The position numbers and the translations under genes are program-made. 64,000 nucleotides of DNA from Margaritifera margaritifera (taxonomy: Eukaryota > Mollusca > Bivalvia > Unionida > Margaritiferidae). Positions 37,036 to 47,660 of this stretch are shown here, one piece after another; the first letter of the stretch is position 1; each line of letters begins with the position of its first letter. The notes beneath the pieces are model-generated. The model was not told the origin of the DNA. It did not search any database and saw only the letters and a program-made list of their open reading frames with translations. The stretch covers positions 4,006,001 through 4,070,000 of the forward strand of contig JAQPZY010001621.1 of assembly GCA_029931535.1 (NCBI GenBank), in the 5' to 3' direction.

Positions 37036-37470
37036 CTAGCAGGCACATATGCGAGTGAAAACTGAGGGATGAAGTGACCATTCTGCTTGTATTAGTTCAT
37101 CCTTCTGGGACAACAAGTCCGCTAAAACCTGAAGTTCACCTGGAATATGATGAACTTGTTCATGTATTTGTCGTTGAAGACACCAGCTTAGAAATTCCCA
37201 AGGAAGAATCCAAAGGTCTAGGGAATTTGTTCCCCCTTGCCTTCTGAGATAATTCACCACAGTGGGGTTGTTGGACAGAATGAGAATGCCTTTTCCATGT
37301 AGATTCTCCTGCCACCAATGGAATGCTTTCCATATGGCTTTCATCTCTAGAATACTGATATGCAATAGACAATCCTGAGTGAGCCACTATCCTCTGGCCT
37401 CCTGGAATGATGGAAGATGTGCACCTGTACAAACTGTCAACTCGAAGGTTGTACCTGCCAGGGACCACCC
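37036..37470 (-). pseudogene. DIRS-type RNase H remnant
   Basis: Reads HISILEMKAIWKAFHWWQE, then ILSNNPTVVNYLRRQGGTNS, LDLWILPWEFLSWC, and HHIPGELQVLADLLSQ. These are the typical LEMKA, LSDN-TVV-Y--KQGG and HIPG--N-LAD-LSR signatures of DIRS/Gypsy-like RNase H. The usual Asp of LSDN is Asn, which would weaken the active site. An overlapping second frame (37160-37468) marks a frameshift at the upstream end. Confidence 0.82.
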
Positions 37471-37995
37471 GACATAAGCCAAGTAAGGTTCTCCCATTTG
37501 CTGAGATGGAACCTAATTTGCATTGTTTGTTCTGAGGAGCAAAGTTTCAGCTGCCATTGGGACAACAGTATCATTTTCAATGGCCCCATAAATAGGCAAC
37601 CTACGATAATGATGTCTGGTCTCACACTGAGTAAACCCCGTAGGTGAAGGATTCTCGGGCTGAGAGATGGTTCTTTGTAAGAATTTAAGCCTCCATTGAA
37701 ATGATTTTGATGCATGTTTGTCCAGGAGACATACTTTGTTCAGGAGAAATTTTCGGGCTGAAATACAATTCTTGCTAGCTTTGAAATGATTGGCACTTAA
37801 ATACAGTGGCCATATGGGTCCAGTACTGGGTAGAGACCATGTGATTGCGATGCAGAAGCTCATGTTATGGTGCCGGGGAGGGATACAAGACATTGGATTC
37901 CTGTAACCCATCCCCTTAGGTGCAAGAAGAGGCTGTATCAAAATATATGATGGCCATACATGATCACCATCAGATGGCAAAGTTCAGTCTTGATG
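37437..37995 (-). pseudogene. DIRS-type reverse transcriptase C-terminal remnant
   Basis: Two minus-strand frames overlap. One carries GCLFMGPLKMILLSQW, LSKWENLTWLMSGGPW, resembling the GPLHYR-LE--K---L, LS---DL-WW region following the RT thumb. The upstream RT fingers and palm with the YIDD-type box are not recognisable, so most of the RT is lost or too diverged to read by eye. Confidence 0.5.
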
Positions 37996-38299
37996 AAACA
38001 GAGCCACTGTTTCCTTCTTTGGGCCCAGATTCATAGCACTTAACAGTAACTGTCGTTCCTGGTCTTTAGGCTTAAATGGTAAGATCAACTGTGGTGGTGA
38101 CCTGTTGCAATCTGAGACGTATGGCAGACTCCTGTTGTGACAGAATAGTGCCATTTTATCTTCCATGACATTGTCCTGTTATTGTTGAGATGGGTTAGGG
38201 GATATCTGATCCACAAAACTGGTTCATACAGCTGATGTGCAAGATAACATCTGAGTAGGCTTGCTTTGATCTCAATCTTGCCCCAATGTAGTCAATAAA

Positions 38300-38830
38300 G
38301 ATTTTCCATCTTTTGGCTTACAATGTACGATTGACTGCAGTGGTGACCCGTTGCAATCGTAGTTGGCATGACATTGTCCAGTTCATTAAGTTGGGACAGG
38401 GTTCAGGATATTTGATCCATGTAGCCAGTCCGTACATGTTAAGCGCGAGACAGTAACTGAAGTGGTTTATTTTGCTCAATAGCAGGTGATAAAGGCAATT
38501 GGGTGTCCAGCCCATGCAGTAAACAGCCTACTGGTTCTGCCAAGAAAGGTTTGTGATGATGCAGCAGTGAGGGAGAAGTCGGAGCTGTTGCTGGCCATGA
38601 TAGTTTGGATCACTTCGAGTATACTAATGATGTCTTCATCCCTCAAGGTGTTCTTCTGCGCCTTCCCCTTTAGTACCCCTAGTACTGCAGCCCTTTTGAC
38701 TTTCGGTCCACGATGTGCAAGTCTGACATGTATTCAAAGATCGGCAACTGGAGCAAGCTACACATGTAGAGTGGTTGTCAGACCCATGTTTCCAATGTTT
38801 AAAAAGCTTACACTTAGTCTTGCTCATGGT
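38300..38830 (-). pseudogene. DIRS Gag-like remnant
   Basis: Begins MSKTKCKLFKHWKHGSDNHS, followed by TCVACSSCRSLNTCQTCTSW: a Cys-rich head with H-x2-C-x2-C spacing like that opening DIRS-type Gag proteins. The frame stops after 63 codons; further fragments at 38318-38515 are in other frames. The Met at 38825-38827 is likely the original start. Function would be particle assembly, now lost. Confidence 0.5.
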
Positions 38831-38859
38831 CTAAATCTGTAAGACAAAATAGAGCAGAC

Positions 38860-39393
38860 AATACAAGGATGTATAAACACAGCACGCGTCCTGCTTTATG
38901 AGCTCAGAGAGTGCATGTGCGGAGCTAAACACTATGATAACTTACCTGTAAAAGAGCGCATGTGGCAGTCAATACAGGTAGAGTAATTAATAGAATGTCG
39001 CTGTTAATACTTACAAAGTGGATGTTTTAAAATATAAATACTAATAAAAGCTACTTGTAGGAAAGGCCAATTGACTGCCTATACAGGCAAAATCATCAAA
39101 GCGTTGCTTATAAGCCTTACGAAGTGGACACTATGATTACTATGTATAGAAAACTTACCTGTACATATCCGACACATGGTAGAAACTATACAGCAATATA
39201 ATTGAGTTTCTATAGCACACACAATATCTGCACAAAAAATGCACTGAAGCATCACTAGTGATACTTATGAAGTGGACGCTATAATATCAATTGTAATACA
39301 ATGTTACCTGTAGGAAAAGCCAAATGATGGCCTATACAGGAAAATCAGTAAAGCATCGCATTTTTATAACTATGAATTGGTTGCTATGACTAG
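38860..39393. repeat. tandem units of ~105/210 bp upstream of Gag
   Basis: Repeated words: AAAACTTACCTGTA, TACAGG-AAAATCA-CAAAGC, ACTTA-GAAGTGGACGCTATA. Three to four diverged units, continued at 40149-40350 after the LTR-like insertion. The position directly upstream of Gag suggests the 5' untranslated part or terminal region of the DIRS-like element. Confidence 0.6.
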
Positions 39394-40144
39394 TGTTATG
39401 TATGATGTTTATATAATATTATAAATATTTTAGGAAATTATAAATGTTTCTTCACTTTAATATTTGCTTAAATCTTAATGTTATCAGGAAAAACATGTTT
39501 AACTAGTGTCCTTGAATTAGGTTGTTTTGATCAATATGTTTTCTCAATTTGAAGGTCAAGGTTGATTTTTGTTTACAAGTAAAAATTCCATTAAGATGAC
39601 TCATGTTCTAGAACATTCTGTTATGTGACCAATCTTTATATATGCCATGTTTGGTGGACATTTATTCAGTTTTGACATTACCATCAGTCTTGTAAAGAGC
39701 TATTACAGTTGTGAAAATTCATTCCAAATTCTAAGAGAGGAATTATTTTAAATATTCATTGGATTATAACAGTGCTCATAAACTTTTGGATTTTGGATTT
39801 TTAATTGACAATTTTGGAATTTAAGTGAACTTATTCAGATATTTTGGAATACTTCATTTTGACATCAGCACATCAAGATTTCTAGTACATCAGGACTTTG
39901 GAGACCATTAGCACATCATAACATTCAAGGACACAGCCGTGAATTCGGAACATTCTATATTTAGGACTTGTGATTAGAACAATCATTCTTATTGGATTAT
40001 TAGGATTTCAAAACACATTACTGTAAGTGACTTTTTGATTTTTCATTTTAATTATCTAGTAATAAATTGCTTGTTGATTTTTACTTGATTTGTTGGTTTC
40101 ACTTTCTTTCTGTTACATTTTTCTTAGACCATAGAGTCATAACA
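39394..40144. mobile_element. solo-LTR-like insertion, 751 bp
   Basis: Begins TGTTATG and ends CATAACA (perfect 7 bp inverted termini, TG...CA). It is flanked by CTAG at 39390-39393 and 40145-40148. Removing it rejoins a unit of the surrounding tandem repeat (GCTATGACTAG + ATTAGTATAGAAAACTTACCTG). A TATA-like TTATATAT at 39636 and AATAAA at 40061 fit an LTR. No internal coding region, so recombination between two LTRs is assumed. Confidence 0.75.
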
Positions 40145-40148
40145 CTAG

Positions 40149-40350
40149 ATTAGTATAGAAAACTTACCTGTATGTATCCGACCATCACAGAAATTATACA
40201 GCCATATTAAATGAGTCTTCTATATTACACACCATACCTGCACATAAAACACAGCTGTAGCCATGTGAGGGATGCACTAGCAACCCGTCAGGTACATACC
40301 AAGGCACCTAAGTGTGTGCGGATGGCAACCTGTGTATCGCCAAAGTTAAA
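40149..40350. repeat. continuation of the tandem units
   Basis: ATAGAAAACTTACCTGTATG and CAGAAATTATACAGCCATAT match the unit at 39155-39230. Confidence 0.6.
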
Positions 40351-40644
40351 ATGACTCGGACACAACAATGTAAGATGCCTGAATGGAAGACAAACAAGTT
40401 TGTGTATTTGCGAATTTGTGTATGTGACTGTGTACATGTTGTATAAATTACAAGAGAAGATGGTGTTGATATTATTCTGTATCCTATCTTAGAATAGCAG
40501 ATCAGAGTACATGTGTAGCATTAGGCTGTACATGGGGCAAAGGTATTACAATGTTTCAATTCATGTTTCAAGAAAATGCTGGGAGGGAGACATTTTATTC
40601 ACATTTTCAATTTGCATATAAATTTGTTCAGCTTACTAAATACA

Positions 40645-40728
40645 CTTGGTCTTATGAGGCAAGGGGGAGGTGAGGTCTTATAAGGCAAGGGGGAGGTGAG
40701 GTCTTATGAGGCAAGGGGGAGGTCAGGT
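40645..40728. repeat. ~28 bp tandem repeat
   Basis: Three copies of TCTTATGAGGCAAGGGGGAG plus GTGAGG. G-rich strand. Confidence 0.88.
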
Positions 40729-40839
40729 CGGTTAATCGGTTACCACTAATACTCGAACCGTCAACGGTTATCTGGGTAATCATTACAGCCCTTCTTTATG
40801 AGAAGCTGTATACAAGTTTTACTAATTTTAGGTTTTAAC

Positions 40840-40972
40840 ACCAGGATGCGCTTTGCTAATTACAGTTGAGAAAAAGTTGAAAATAGCAATTGTTGATGGA
40901 CAATGGATAATGATGATGGGCACAGGACCATACTATAAGCTCACTTGGCCTTATGGCTAGGTGAGCTAGAAA
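40840..40972. mobile_element. GGCCCAAG-type element, closing end only
   Basis: TTGTTGATGGACAATGGATA, GGGCACAGGACCATACTATA, AGCTCACTTGGCCTTATGGC, TAGGTGAGCTA. The end is complementary to the usual opening (TAGGTGAGCT / AGCTCACCT-like), supporting inverted ends for the family. Confidence 0.65.
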
Positions 40973-41700
40973 CAGATAGTCTTCAATAAATGTTTCATGT
41001 ATTCAAGATATTGTTCTCTAAACCTACTAAAAATTCTAATCATTCAAAACATTAAAGATAAAACATACCTAACCTATGTGACAGTCGAAAGTTCATAAAT
41101 TTGAAGAAGAAAAAAAAAAATGATAAACATGAAATGAACTTACTGACAAATATAAAAGTGACCATATGCACACTAGCATGACCCTCTACAGAAAAAGGAC
41201 TCAACAATCAAGGTTTAGTTAACAAAAAATGTAAAGTTACAATAATTCCTCTACAAATCTGACCATTTTTTAAAATTAATATTCACTAATTTTTGAGACT
41301 CAATGCTAAGGGACATGACTAGGAGACCATCCAATACAGAAGAAATATACTGTAATCAAAATGCATTACCAAAAGTGCAATTCAGACTGAGAAAATTAAA
41401 CACTTCTTAAAATATATTTAATTTCTTAACATGGCTAGAACAGAAGCACTGTCTCTGGACTTTACATCTGCATTATAAATCCTGTAGGTCATTACATATC
41501 TTAAAAGTAGGTCAGTTGAATATTAACTAAAAATACTTCCAGCCAAACAAATGTTTTACTTACACAGCTAAAAATACCAGACCTTAAGAACAGGTGAGTT
41601 CTCCAGCTTATTTATTGCTCTGTACAAATAATAACTACCCACATCAATAGTTAATGATCCATAATTACATGCTACAGAAATATTCAGTGTCATAATGTTT
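40973..41700. other. intron, no gene seen
   Basis: A+T-rich, with a poly-A run near 41110. Nothing else recognised. Confidence 0.4.
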
Positions 41701-41842
41701 GTTTGGTGTTTTATAGCACAGCAACACAAGTAGTTTATTTAGTGCTTAGACAACTGGAGTAAAGTGCCCAAAGGCACACCATTGTAGCCAACATGGGCTA
41801 ATCCAATGGTTGGATTCAAACCAGCACCCATTTGGTCATGAG
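41701..41842 (-). mobile_element. tRNA-derived SINE, 3' part
   Basis: Minus-strand B box GGTTTGAATCC at 41812-41822, followed (downwards) by ATTGGATTAGCCCATGTTGG and GTGTGCCTTTGGGCACTTTA, a body common in molluscan SINEs. The tRNA head is split by the LTR-like insertion 41848-43376; the A-box part resumes at 43382. Confidence 0.65.
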
Positions 41843-41847
41843 TATGG

Positions 41848-43376
41848 TGTCACGGAATTGTATGATTTATATCAATATGTATATGTGATCAAAAATGTAT
41901 TCGGGTTTCATTTCCGACTAGAGCGTTACTCGAGGGTTGTTTATTTTTTCGGCTCTAGTTATTTTGAAATACTGAGCGCGATTCACCCCATGCTGCACGT
42001 GCAAATTGCCTGCAGTGAAAACCTAAGTACCTAGCTGCTGCGCATATGTCACAGCAAGGGTATATATAGAGAAAATTCTCTATAAACAAATTACACTACG
42101 ACGAGTCTTGTCAGAAAGCTTACCTCTTTACGGGAGCAAATCTTCAGCTGTAGAGGTATGTGAAATTTAAGATAGTATTCTTTATCACTATTCGTTTTAT
42201 ATGACATAATTGTTTCATATAGTAGATGTTTTAGAATTTATTCTAAATTCTACAGAGAGTCAATACCTAGGTCATACAACGCCATGATATTAGAAATACT
42301 ATAGTCTGGTTCAAGTTAGCTATGTGTTGTAACTGAACAGACGGATTTTATTTAATTATACGCAGCATGCTTTGAATGATTAATGTAATGTGTAACGAGA
42401 TGTAATTCATGTGCGCACATGCGCAACATATATCAATGCAAAAGTACTAACCGTGTCATATGTACTACACGGTTTAGTTGTTATACTTTTAGCTGCCTTG
42501 TGTGGTGCCTTGTGTGGTGCTTGTGTGCCTTATATATGGTTTGGTGTTGTGGAGTCACAGAACTGTGTGGTTTCTTGTGACGTATACGCTGTGTCTGGTG
42601 ACATTGGTTAGGAAGAGTGTACTGGTTTTCTCGATGCGAGGGACCAAGGCTTCTCGACCAGCGGGTCTGTGTTAAATGTGAAGGCTCTCGAGGGATCCTT
42701 CAACAGACTGGGAGGGGTGGACCATGCATGGTGGCTCCTTGACCATTGACTAGTGCGGGTGGAACCGGAGATACATCTTGGTCGTCAAATGGGCGCCAGG
42801 ATAGTTATACATATTACGTGTTCCATTTTATTGTTATTTTCAATATTGCTATCTGTGCAAAATTACAAGTATTCACATTTCAATATCGCTATATGTGCGA
42901 CAGATTCATAATTTCATGCATTCCCATTTCAATATCGTTATATGAACGACAGATCCATAAATTCATACATATTCCAATATTGATGAATTGATAAATTGAT
43001 GAGTTAATAGATTGATGAATAAATGAGTATCATATTGATAAGTGCATAAATCACATGCTTTGGTCACCCTTGGTACTTAATAAGACCTTGTTTATATTAG
43101 GGTGTAGATCATATACTCTTATTTGTTGATTGGTGATAGGATGTTATTCACGTTTGTTTAAAATTCCATTCGTTAAATTCATCTTTGATTTTTCTCGTTG
43201 AGTTACTTGTTGTTGATAGTTCCATGTTAGGAACTTTATAATTTTCCTTATCTTTTTGTTATAATGGTTTCAGATATGTTCATCTTCAAATTGCATTTAC
43301 AAATAAACATCTTATTAACGCAGTTGCTTTCGGTGTCTTCACTAATCCAGTCCCAACCCGGCTTCATCCTGTGACA
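41848..43376. mobile_element. solo-LTR-like insertion, 1,529 bp
   Basis: Termini TGTCAC...GTGACA, flanked by perfect 5 bp duplications TATGG (41843-41847 and 43377-43381). It holds a TATA box (42061), a likely splice donor GTAGAG|GTATGT after a leader near 42155, and AATAAA at 43302. Markedly more CG-rich than its surroundings. An internal ~45 bp duplication (TTTCAATATCG-TATATG) lies at 42875-42965. No reverse transcriptase seen. Its size is large for an LTR, so a non-autonomous LTR element is an alternative. Confidence 0.75.
42061..42069 (+). promoter_or_regulatory. TATA box of the LTR-like element
   Basis: GGGTATATATAGAGAAAA, with transcription expected to start about 30 bp downstream near TTACACTACGACGAG. 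Confidence 0.45.
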
Positions 43377-43381
43377 TATGG

Positions 43382-43412
43382 CATGCTATCCAATGAGTCA
43401 CTGCAGATTCTT
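43382..43412 (-). mobile_element. SINE head, 5' part beyond the LTR-like insertion
   Basis: On the minus strand GTGACTCATTGGATAGCATG reads as an A-box-bearing tRNA 5' half. Joined across the insertion it continues into CATACTCATGACC and the B box, giving a complete tRNA-like head. Confidence 0.6.
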
Positions 43413-44510
43413 AATGTCATACCCTCATAAGTAAAACATTTTATTTTTAGATTAGGTTTCTACAATAATTTTTCTGTATTAAAATCACTTGTTAAACGAT
43501 TCTTCATTCAAATAAAATAAGACTGCTGTCATCTTTTGACACTTCCTAACAAAGAGTTGAACTTCTTTTTTTAACCTACATCAACTATCCACCTTGCAAA
43601 GAGTAAAATAATACAAGATCAATGACTTTGTGCCATAATACAAGGTCAATGACTTTGTGCCATAATATATGGTCAATGACTTTGTGCCATGAAGTTTTTG
43701 TAAATTCGATATTTTTTCAATATATTAATATTCACATTTGTTTCATTTTTCGTTAACATTTTACCCAATGGAAAAGAAATTAAACTCTCTGAAGTGACTG
43801 TCCCTGCAGCACTTAGTTTACAGGTCACAATTTGTTTGTACATGCCCGAGAAACAAATGTCAATTCCTTGAGCTAATACCACTGGGCTTACTACTTTGCG
43901 CAAAGTTTAATAAATATTTTTGCTTATTTTGTAATATAATATTTCAATCCTACTGAAACTTCATATATTTTCATTAGTTCTTTATGCTAAACATCATTAA
44001 AAACACCAAACAAATTGCACAATAAACCAATTTTCAGAATATTTTACCTTTTTGTGTGCTTGGAAATTCAAAAATCACAGTAATCCTAGCTGCTATATTT
44101 GCATAAAATCCTTCACTTACAAAATTGTGCAATTTTACTCTTTTTATTTTCATTACTTACAAATGTTTCTTAAAAATGTGTACTCTATTAAAAGATTGTG
44201 GTCATGCATTCAAAGTTCTTTTTCAGTCAATAAAAAGTAAGAGCAGATTCTCATCAAGTATAACTGTGTAAACTATTCAAAAGATATCTAAATTACAATA
44301 CTACAATATTATGCAATTACTAACCTTTGTTGGTGTGAATATGAAGTTTTTGAACAAGTAAACCTCATACTGACTGATGGGAAGTTAAATTAAATTGTAC
44401 TTAAATTGCTGTTCCCAAAATTAAAGTGAATACATATTATTCAAAAAAAGGTTTGCTTAAATTATATTTTTTGAATTATTAAATACACAGTATGGCTTGA
44501 CATGAATTTA
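43413..44510. other. intron, no gene seen
   Basis: A+T-rich apart from the 33 bp tandem repeat at 43605-43692. Confidence 0.4.
43605..43692. repeat. ~31 bp tandem repeat
   Basis: Three copies of AAGGTCAATGACTTTGTGCC, ATAATAC. Confidence 0.9.
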
Positions 44511-44517
44511 CATACTG

Positions 44518-44578
44518 TTACATCATGATGGACCTTCTGTGACATCATGATGGACCTTCTGTGACATCATGTTACGCA
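44518..44578. repeat. 22 bp tandem repeat
   Basis: ACATCATGATGGACCTTCTG, TG, two full copies plus a partial one. Confidence 0.85.
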
Positions 44579-44689
44579 GCAATGAACTTATTTGGACCTG
44601 TGTGTGCTTAACAGCACCCAATAATTGGAAAATTGACTGGATCATCCCATGCAATGCATTTGCATAGGAAGTAATGAGCTGGGATTATA

Positions 44690-44750
44690 AGTAAATGCCA
44701 TTGACAATGATCTGCCAATATATTTTAGTCTATGCTGTTTATTCTATATG
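44690..44750. repeat. hairpin satellite, single unit left of the insertion
   Basis: GACAATGATCTGCCAATATA, TTTTAGTCTATGCTGTTTAT matches the unit of 45400-45840; the ~648 bp element separates it from the main array. Confidence 0.6.
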
Positions 44751-45398
44751 GTGGCGCTCAACAGTTTCATATTTTGCATAGGGTTAGATTTTTAAAGAAA
44801 AAGAATTACCCAGGTTTTCCTCACTGGTTGTCCTGGCTATTTAAAAAAGACCTTGTATATCTTAGATACAGTTAAAAGAACTTTAAATTCCCTTTATTTT
44901 GGTGTATGATTGATGGGTGAAATTTGGGTTATAGAGTATACAGCTTGGTCTTCCTTAAGATGTGCACCTCTCAAAAAACTGCTAGCTCCGCTTGGTCATT
45001 TTCACTTCCTGGACTTCAAAGGTAAATTTAAAAAAAAGAGCCAATAACATTTTTTACTTTTTATATATTTTGTAATTCATTCATTGTACTTTCAGAGGCT
45101 GGTACTGCCTACTCTGGCAAAATTTGTTTCCCTATTTTAATAACTGCTGAAAATAGTGTACTTTGACTAATTCAGGCTGATTTCTCCAGTACGTTGGAGC
45201 AGCCATTTCTGTCTGCTGTGTGCTTAGATCATGTCCAATTTCCACAAGTACAACATGTAAAGAAATTTCAGCCACAGTACATGAAACTAGCATAGAGGTC
45301 TGCCAACATTCTCTCCACTGTGCATGTTGCAAATGCAAACAACTTCATCTTACACCTGTCACTCTCTCAGAAGTACATAATATCTGTAGAGCGCCGCC
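44751..45398. mobile_element. GTGGCGCTC-ended element, copy A
   Basis: About 640-650 bp, ends GGTGGCGCTCAACAG and CTGTAGAGCGCCGCC (inverted, 13 of 15 matching). Roughly 90% identical to copy B at 46719-47366 throughout. No long ORF. Inserted within the hairpin satellite: the two flanks rejoin a satellite unit. Probably a non-autonomous cut-and-paste transposon; family not identified. Confidence 0.8.
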
Positions 45399-45840
45399 TC
45401 TACAAATGAACACCATAGACCATGACCTGCCAGTACACCTGGTCTATGCTGTTCACTCCATCTTCAAGTCAACACCATAGACCATGATCTCCCAGTACAT
45501 CTGGATCTATGCTGTTCACTCTATCTACAAGTGAACACCATAGACCATGATCTGCCAGTACATCTGGCTCCAAGATGTTCATTCTATCTACAAGTTAACA
45601 CCAAAGACCATGATCAACCAGTACATTTGGGTCTATGCTGTTCATTCTATCTACAAGTGCATACCAATAACCATGATCTGCCAGTACATCTGGCTCGATG
45701 TGAACACCATAGATCATGATCTGCCAGTACATCTGGCTCTATATGAACACCATAGATCATGATCTGCCAGTACATCTGTCTCTATGTGAACACCAGAGAT
45801 CATGATCTGCCAGTACATCTAGCTGTATGCTGTTCCCAAT
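45399..45840. repeat. tandem hairpin satellite, seven to eight units
   Basis: Units of 45-65 bp: GAACACCATAGACCATGATC, TGCCAGTACATCTGG, CTCTATGCTGTTCACTCTAT, CTACAAGT. Each unit can pair AACA-CATAGACCA with TGGTCTATG-TGTT. The last three units are shortened (GCTCTATGTGAACACC). The core closely resembles one hairpin of the two-hairpin MITE (ACATAGACC-TGATCTGCCA). Confidence 0.85.
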
Positions 45841-46590
45841 TAGATATGCATAACAAACAGGTTAATATGGCATTTCAACATCCACTACAGATGTGTTTTG
45901 AAGGTTAGGGAAAATGTATTTGAAGGATTTTTAATGCATCAGTGAAGAAACACAAAAGCAAAATTTAATTATCTGAGACAAAAGCAACCAATTCAAACAA
46001 TGAAAAACTGAGGTAATTTCTTTTTTATTCTTAACCTAGATGTACCAGGACTATATCTGAGGAGTTTGCTTTGTGAAGAAAAAACCCACCAAAAAAAATA
46101 ATAATGCCATTTTGAAAACCTTTTCAACTCAAGTATGAAAACTTTCTTGTTTTCATAATGTGTTATTCACATATATAAAAAAACAGTATATCATAAAGTA
46201 AGCTGTAAAAAATATATATTGTCTACATTAGTGTCATCATACATCTGCAAATCAGACCATACAAATGGTACAATCTTGTTGCCTCAAACACCTGGGAATG
46301 CTCAAATCAGTGTTCAAAATCCAGCAGAGTTTTATATTTAGTCCTTGATCTAATTTCTCAAAACTCATTTAATTTCATTCCCTTGGATGCTTTAGCTAAT
46401 GAGGTCCAACTGAACCTGCAAGGTGATCATGAGGAATTACTAAAGTTCTCAGGAAAAAAAAGGCAGAGAAGGAGACAAAAGAAGAAAGGAAAAATAGTAC
46501 TTTTCTGTCAAATCAACAAGAATTCTGTCTTCATAAAAATGTGTATGCCTGCACTTCCCCATTCTTACCCCTGCCCTTTAGTTTGAGACA
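45841..46590. other. intron, no gene seen
   Basis: A 67-codon plus ORF (46383-46586) has a KKRQRRRQKKKGK run but no splice context or homologue I recognise. Confidence 0.35.
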
Positions 46591-47660
46591 CGTGGGTAGG
46601 TCCCTGGTGTTAAGAACTGCCCCATGCGCCAATTCTAGTTGGATATATGTGCATTTTCCTTTTCATACCCAGTAAATATGCACTCAGTTATATGGTTCTT
46701 TAGAGTTTTCAAGCTAAGGTGGCGCTCTCCAGTTTCATACTTTGCATAGGGTTAGATTTTTAAAGAAAAAGAATTACCCAGGTTTTCCTCACTGGCTGTC
46801 CTGGCTATTTAAAAAAGACCTTGTATATCTTAGGTATTGTTAAAAGAACTTTGAATTCCCTTTATTTTGGTGTATGATTGATGGGTGAAATTTGGGTTAT
46901 AGAGTATACAGCTTGGTCTTACTTAAGATGTGCACCTCTAAAAAAACTGCTTGCTCCGCTTGGTCATTTTCACTTCCTGTACTTCAAAGATAAATATATA
47001 AAAAAAGAGCCGATAACTTTTTTTACTTTTTGGATATTTTTTAATTCATTCATAGTACTTTCAGAGGCTGGTATTGTCTGCTCTGGCAAAATTTGTTTCC
47101 CTATTTTAATAACTGCTGAAAATAGTGCACTTTTGACTAATTCAGGCTGATTTTTCGAGTACTTTGGAGCGGCCATTTTGTCCGCTGTGTGCTTAGATCA
47201 TGTCCAGTTTTCACAAGTACAATATGTAAAGAAATTTCAGCCACAGTACATGAAAGTAACATAGAGGTATGCCAACATTCTCTCCACTGTGCATGTTGCA
47301 AATGCAAAATACTTCATCTTACACCTGTCACTCACTCAGAAGCATGTATTATCTGTAGAGCGCCCCCTAAGTCCCTTGGGGGTAAAGATGACTACTAGGA
47401 CAATGTCAGTTGCATGAATAAATTTGTCTTTTCATACTCAGCAAGTGTATATAATGTCACAGGGTGGGATCACAATAGTTTCCAAGTTATGACCCAGTGG
47501 TCAAGTCCCTGTGGGTATAGATGGATATTGGGATCAATGTCAGTGGCATGTATACATTTGTGTTTTCATGCCCAGAAAGTGTATATATTTTTAAAGGGTG
47601 GGGATCTAAATAGTTTCCATGTTATGACAATGAGACTAAGTTCCTGGTAGTAGGAAAAGA
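46591..47660. repeat. ~135 bp degenerate tandem repeat interrupted by copy B
   Basis: GGTCAAGTCCCTGTGGGTAT, TTTTCATGCCCAGAAAGTGT, ATATA, GGGTGGGATC, TAGTTTCCATGTTATGAC units at about 46591-46718 and 47367-47660. Confidence 0.65.
46719..47366. mobile_element. GTGGCGCTC-ended element, copy B
   Basis: 648 bp, GTGGCGCTCTCCAG...CTGTAGAGCGCCCC, flanked by CTAAG at 46714-46718 and 47367-47371. The duplication and the split tandem repeat around it support true insertion. Contains small ORFs in copies A and B on both strands, none conserved through both copies. Confidence 0.82.

Noticed and set aside
37417..37647. Plus-strand ORFs across the DIRS region
   Set aside because: They are antisense shadows of the RT/RNase H remnants.
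45395..45840. Possible CRISPR-like array of spaced repeats
   Set aside because: Spacers are not unique, the genome is eukaryotic, and units are homologous throughout: it is a satellite.
46383..46586. 67-codon ORF with a Lys/Arg-rich run
   Set aside because: The basic run comes from a purine-rich stretch (GGCAGAGAAGGAGACAAAAG); no other support.
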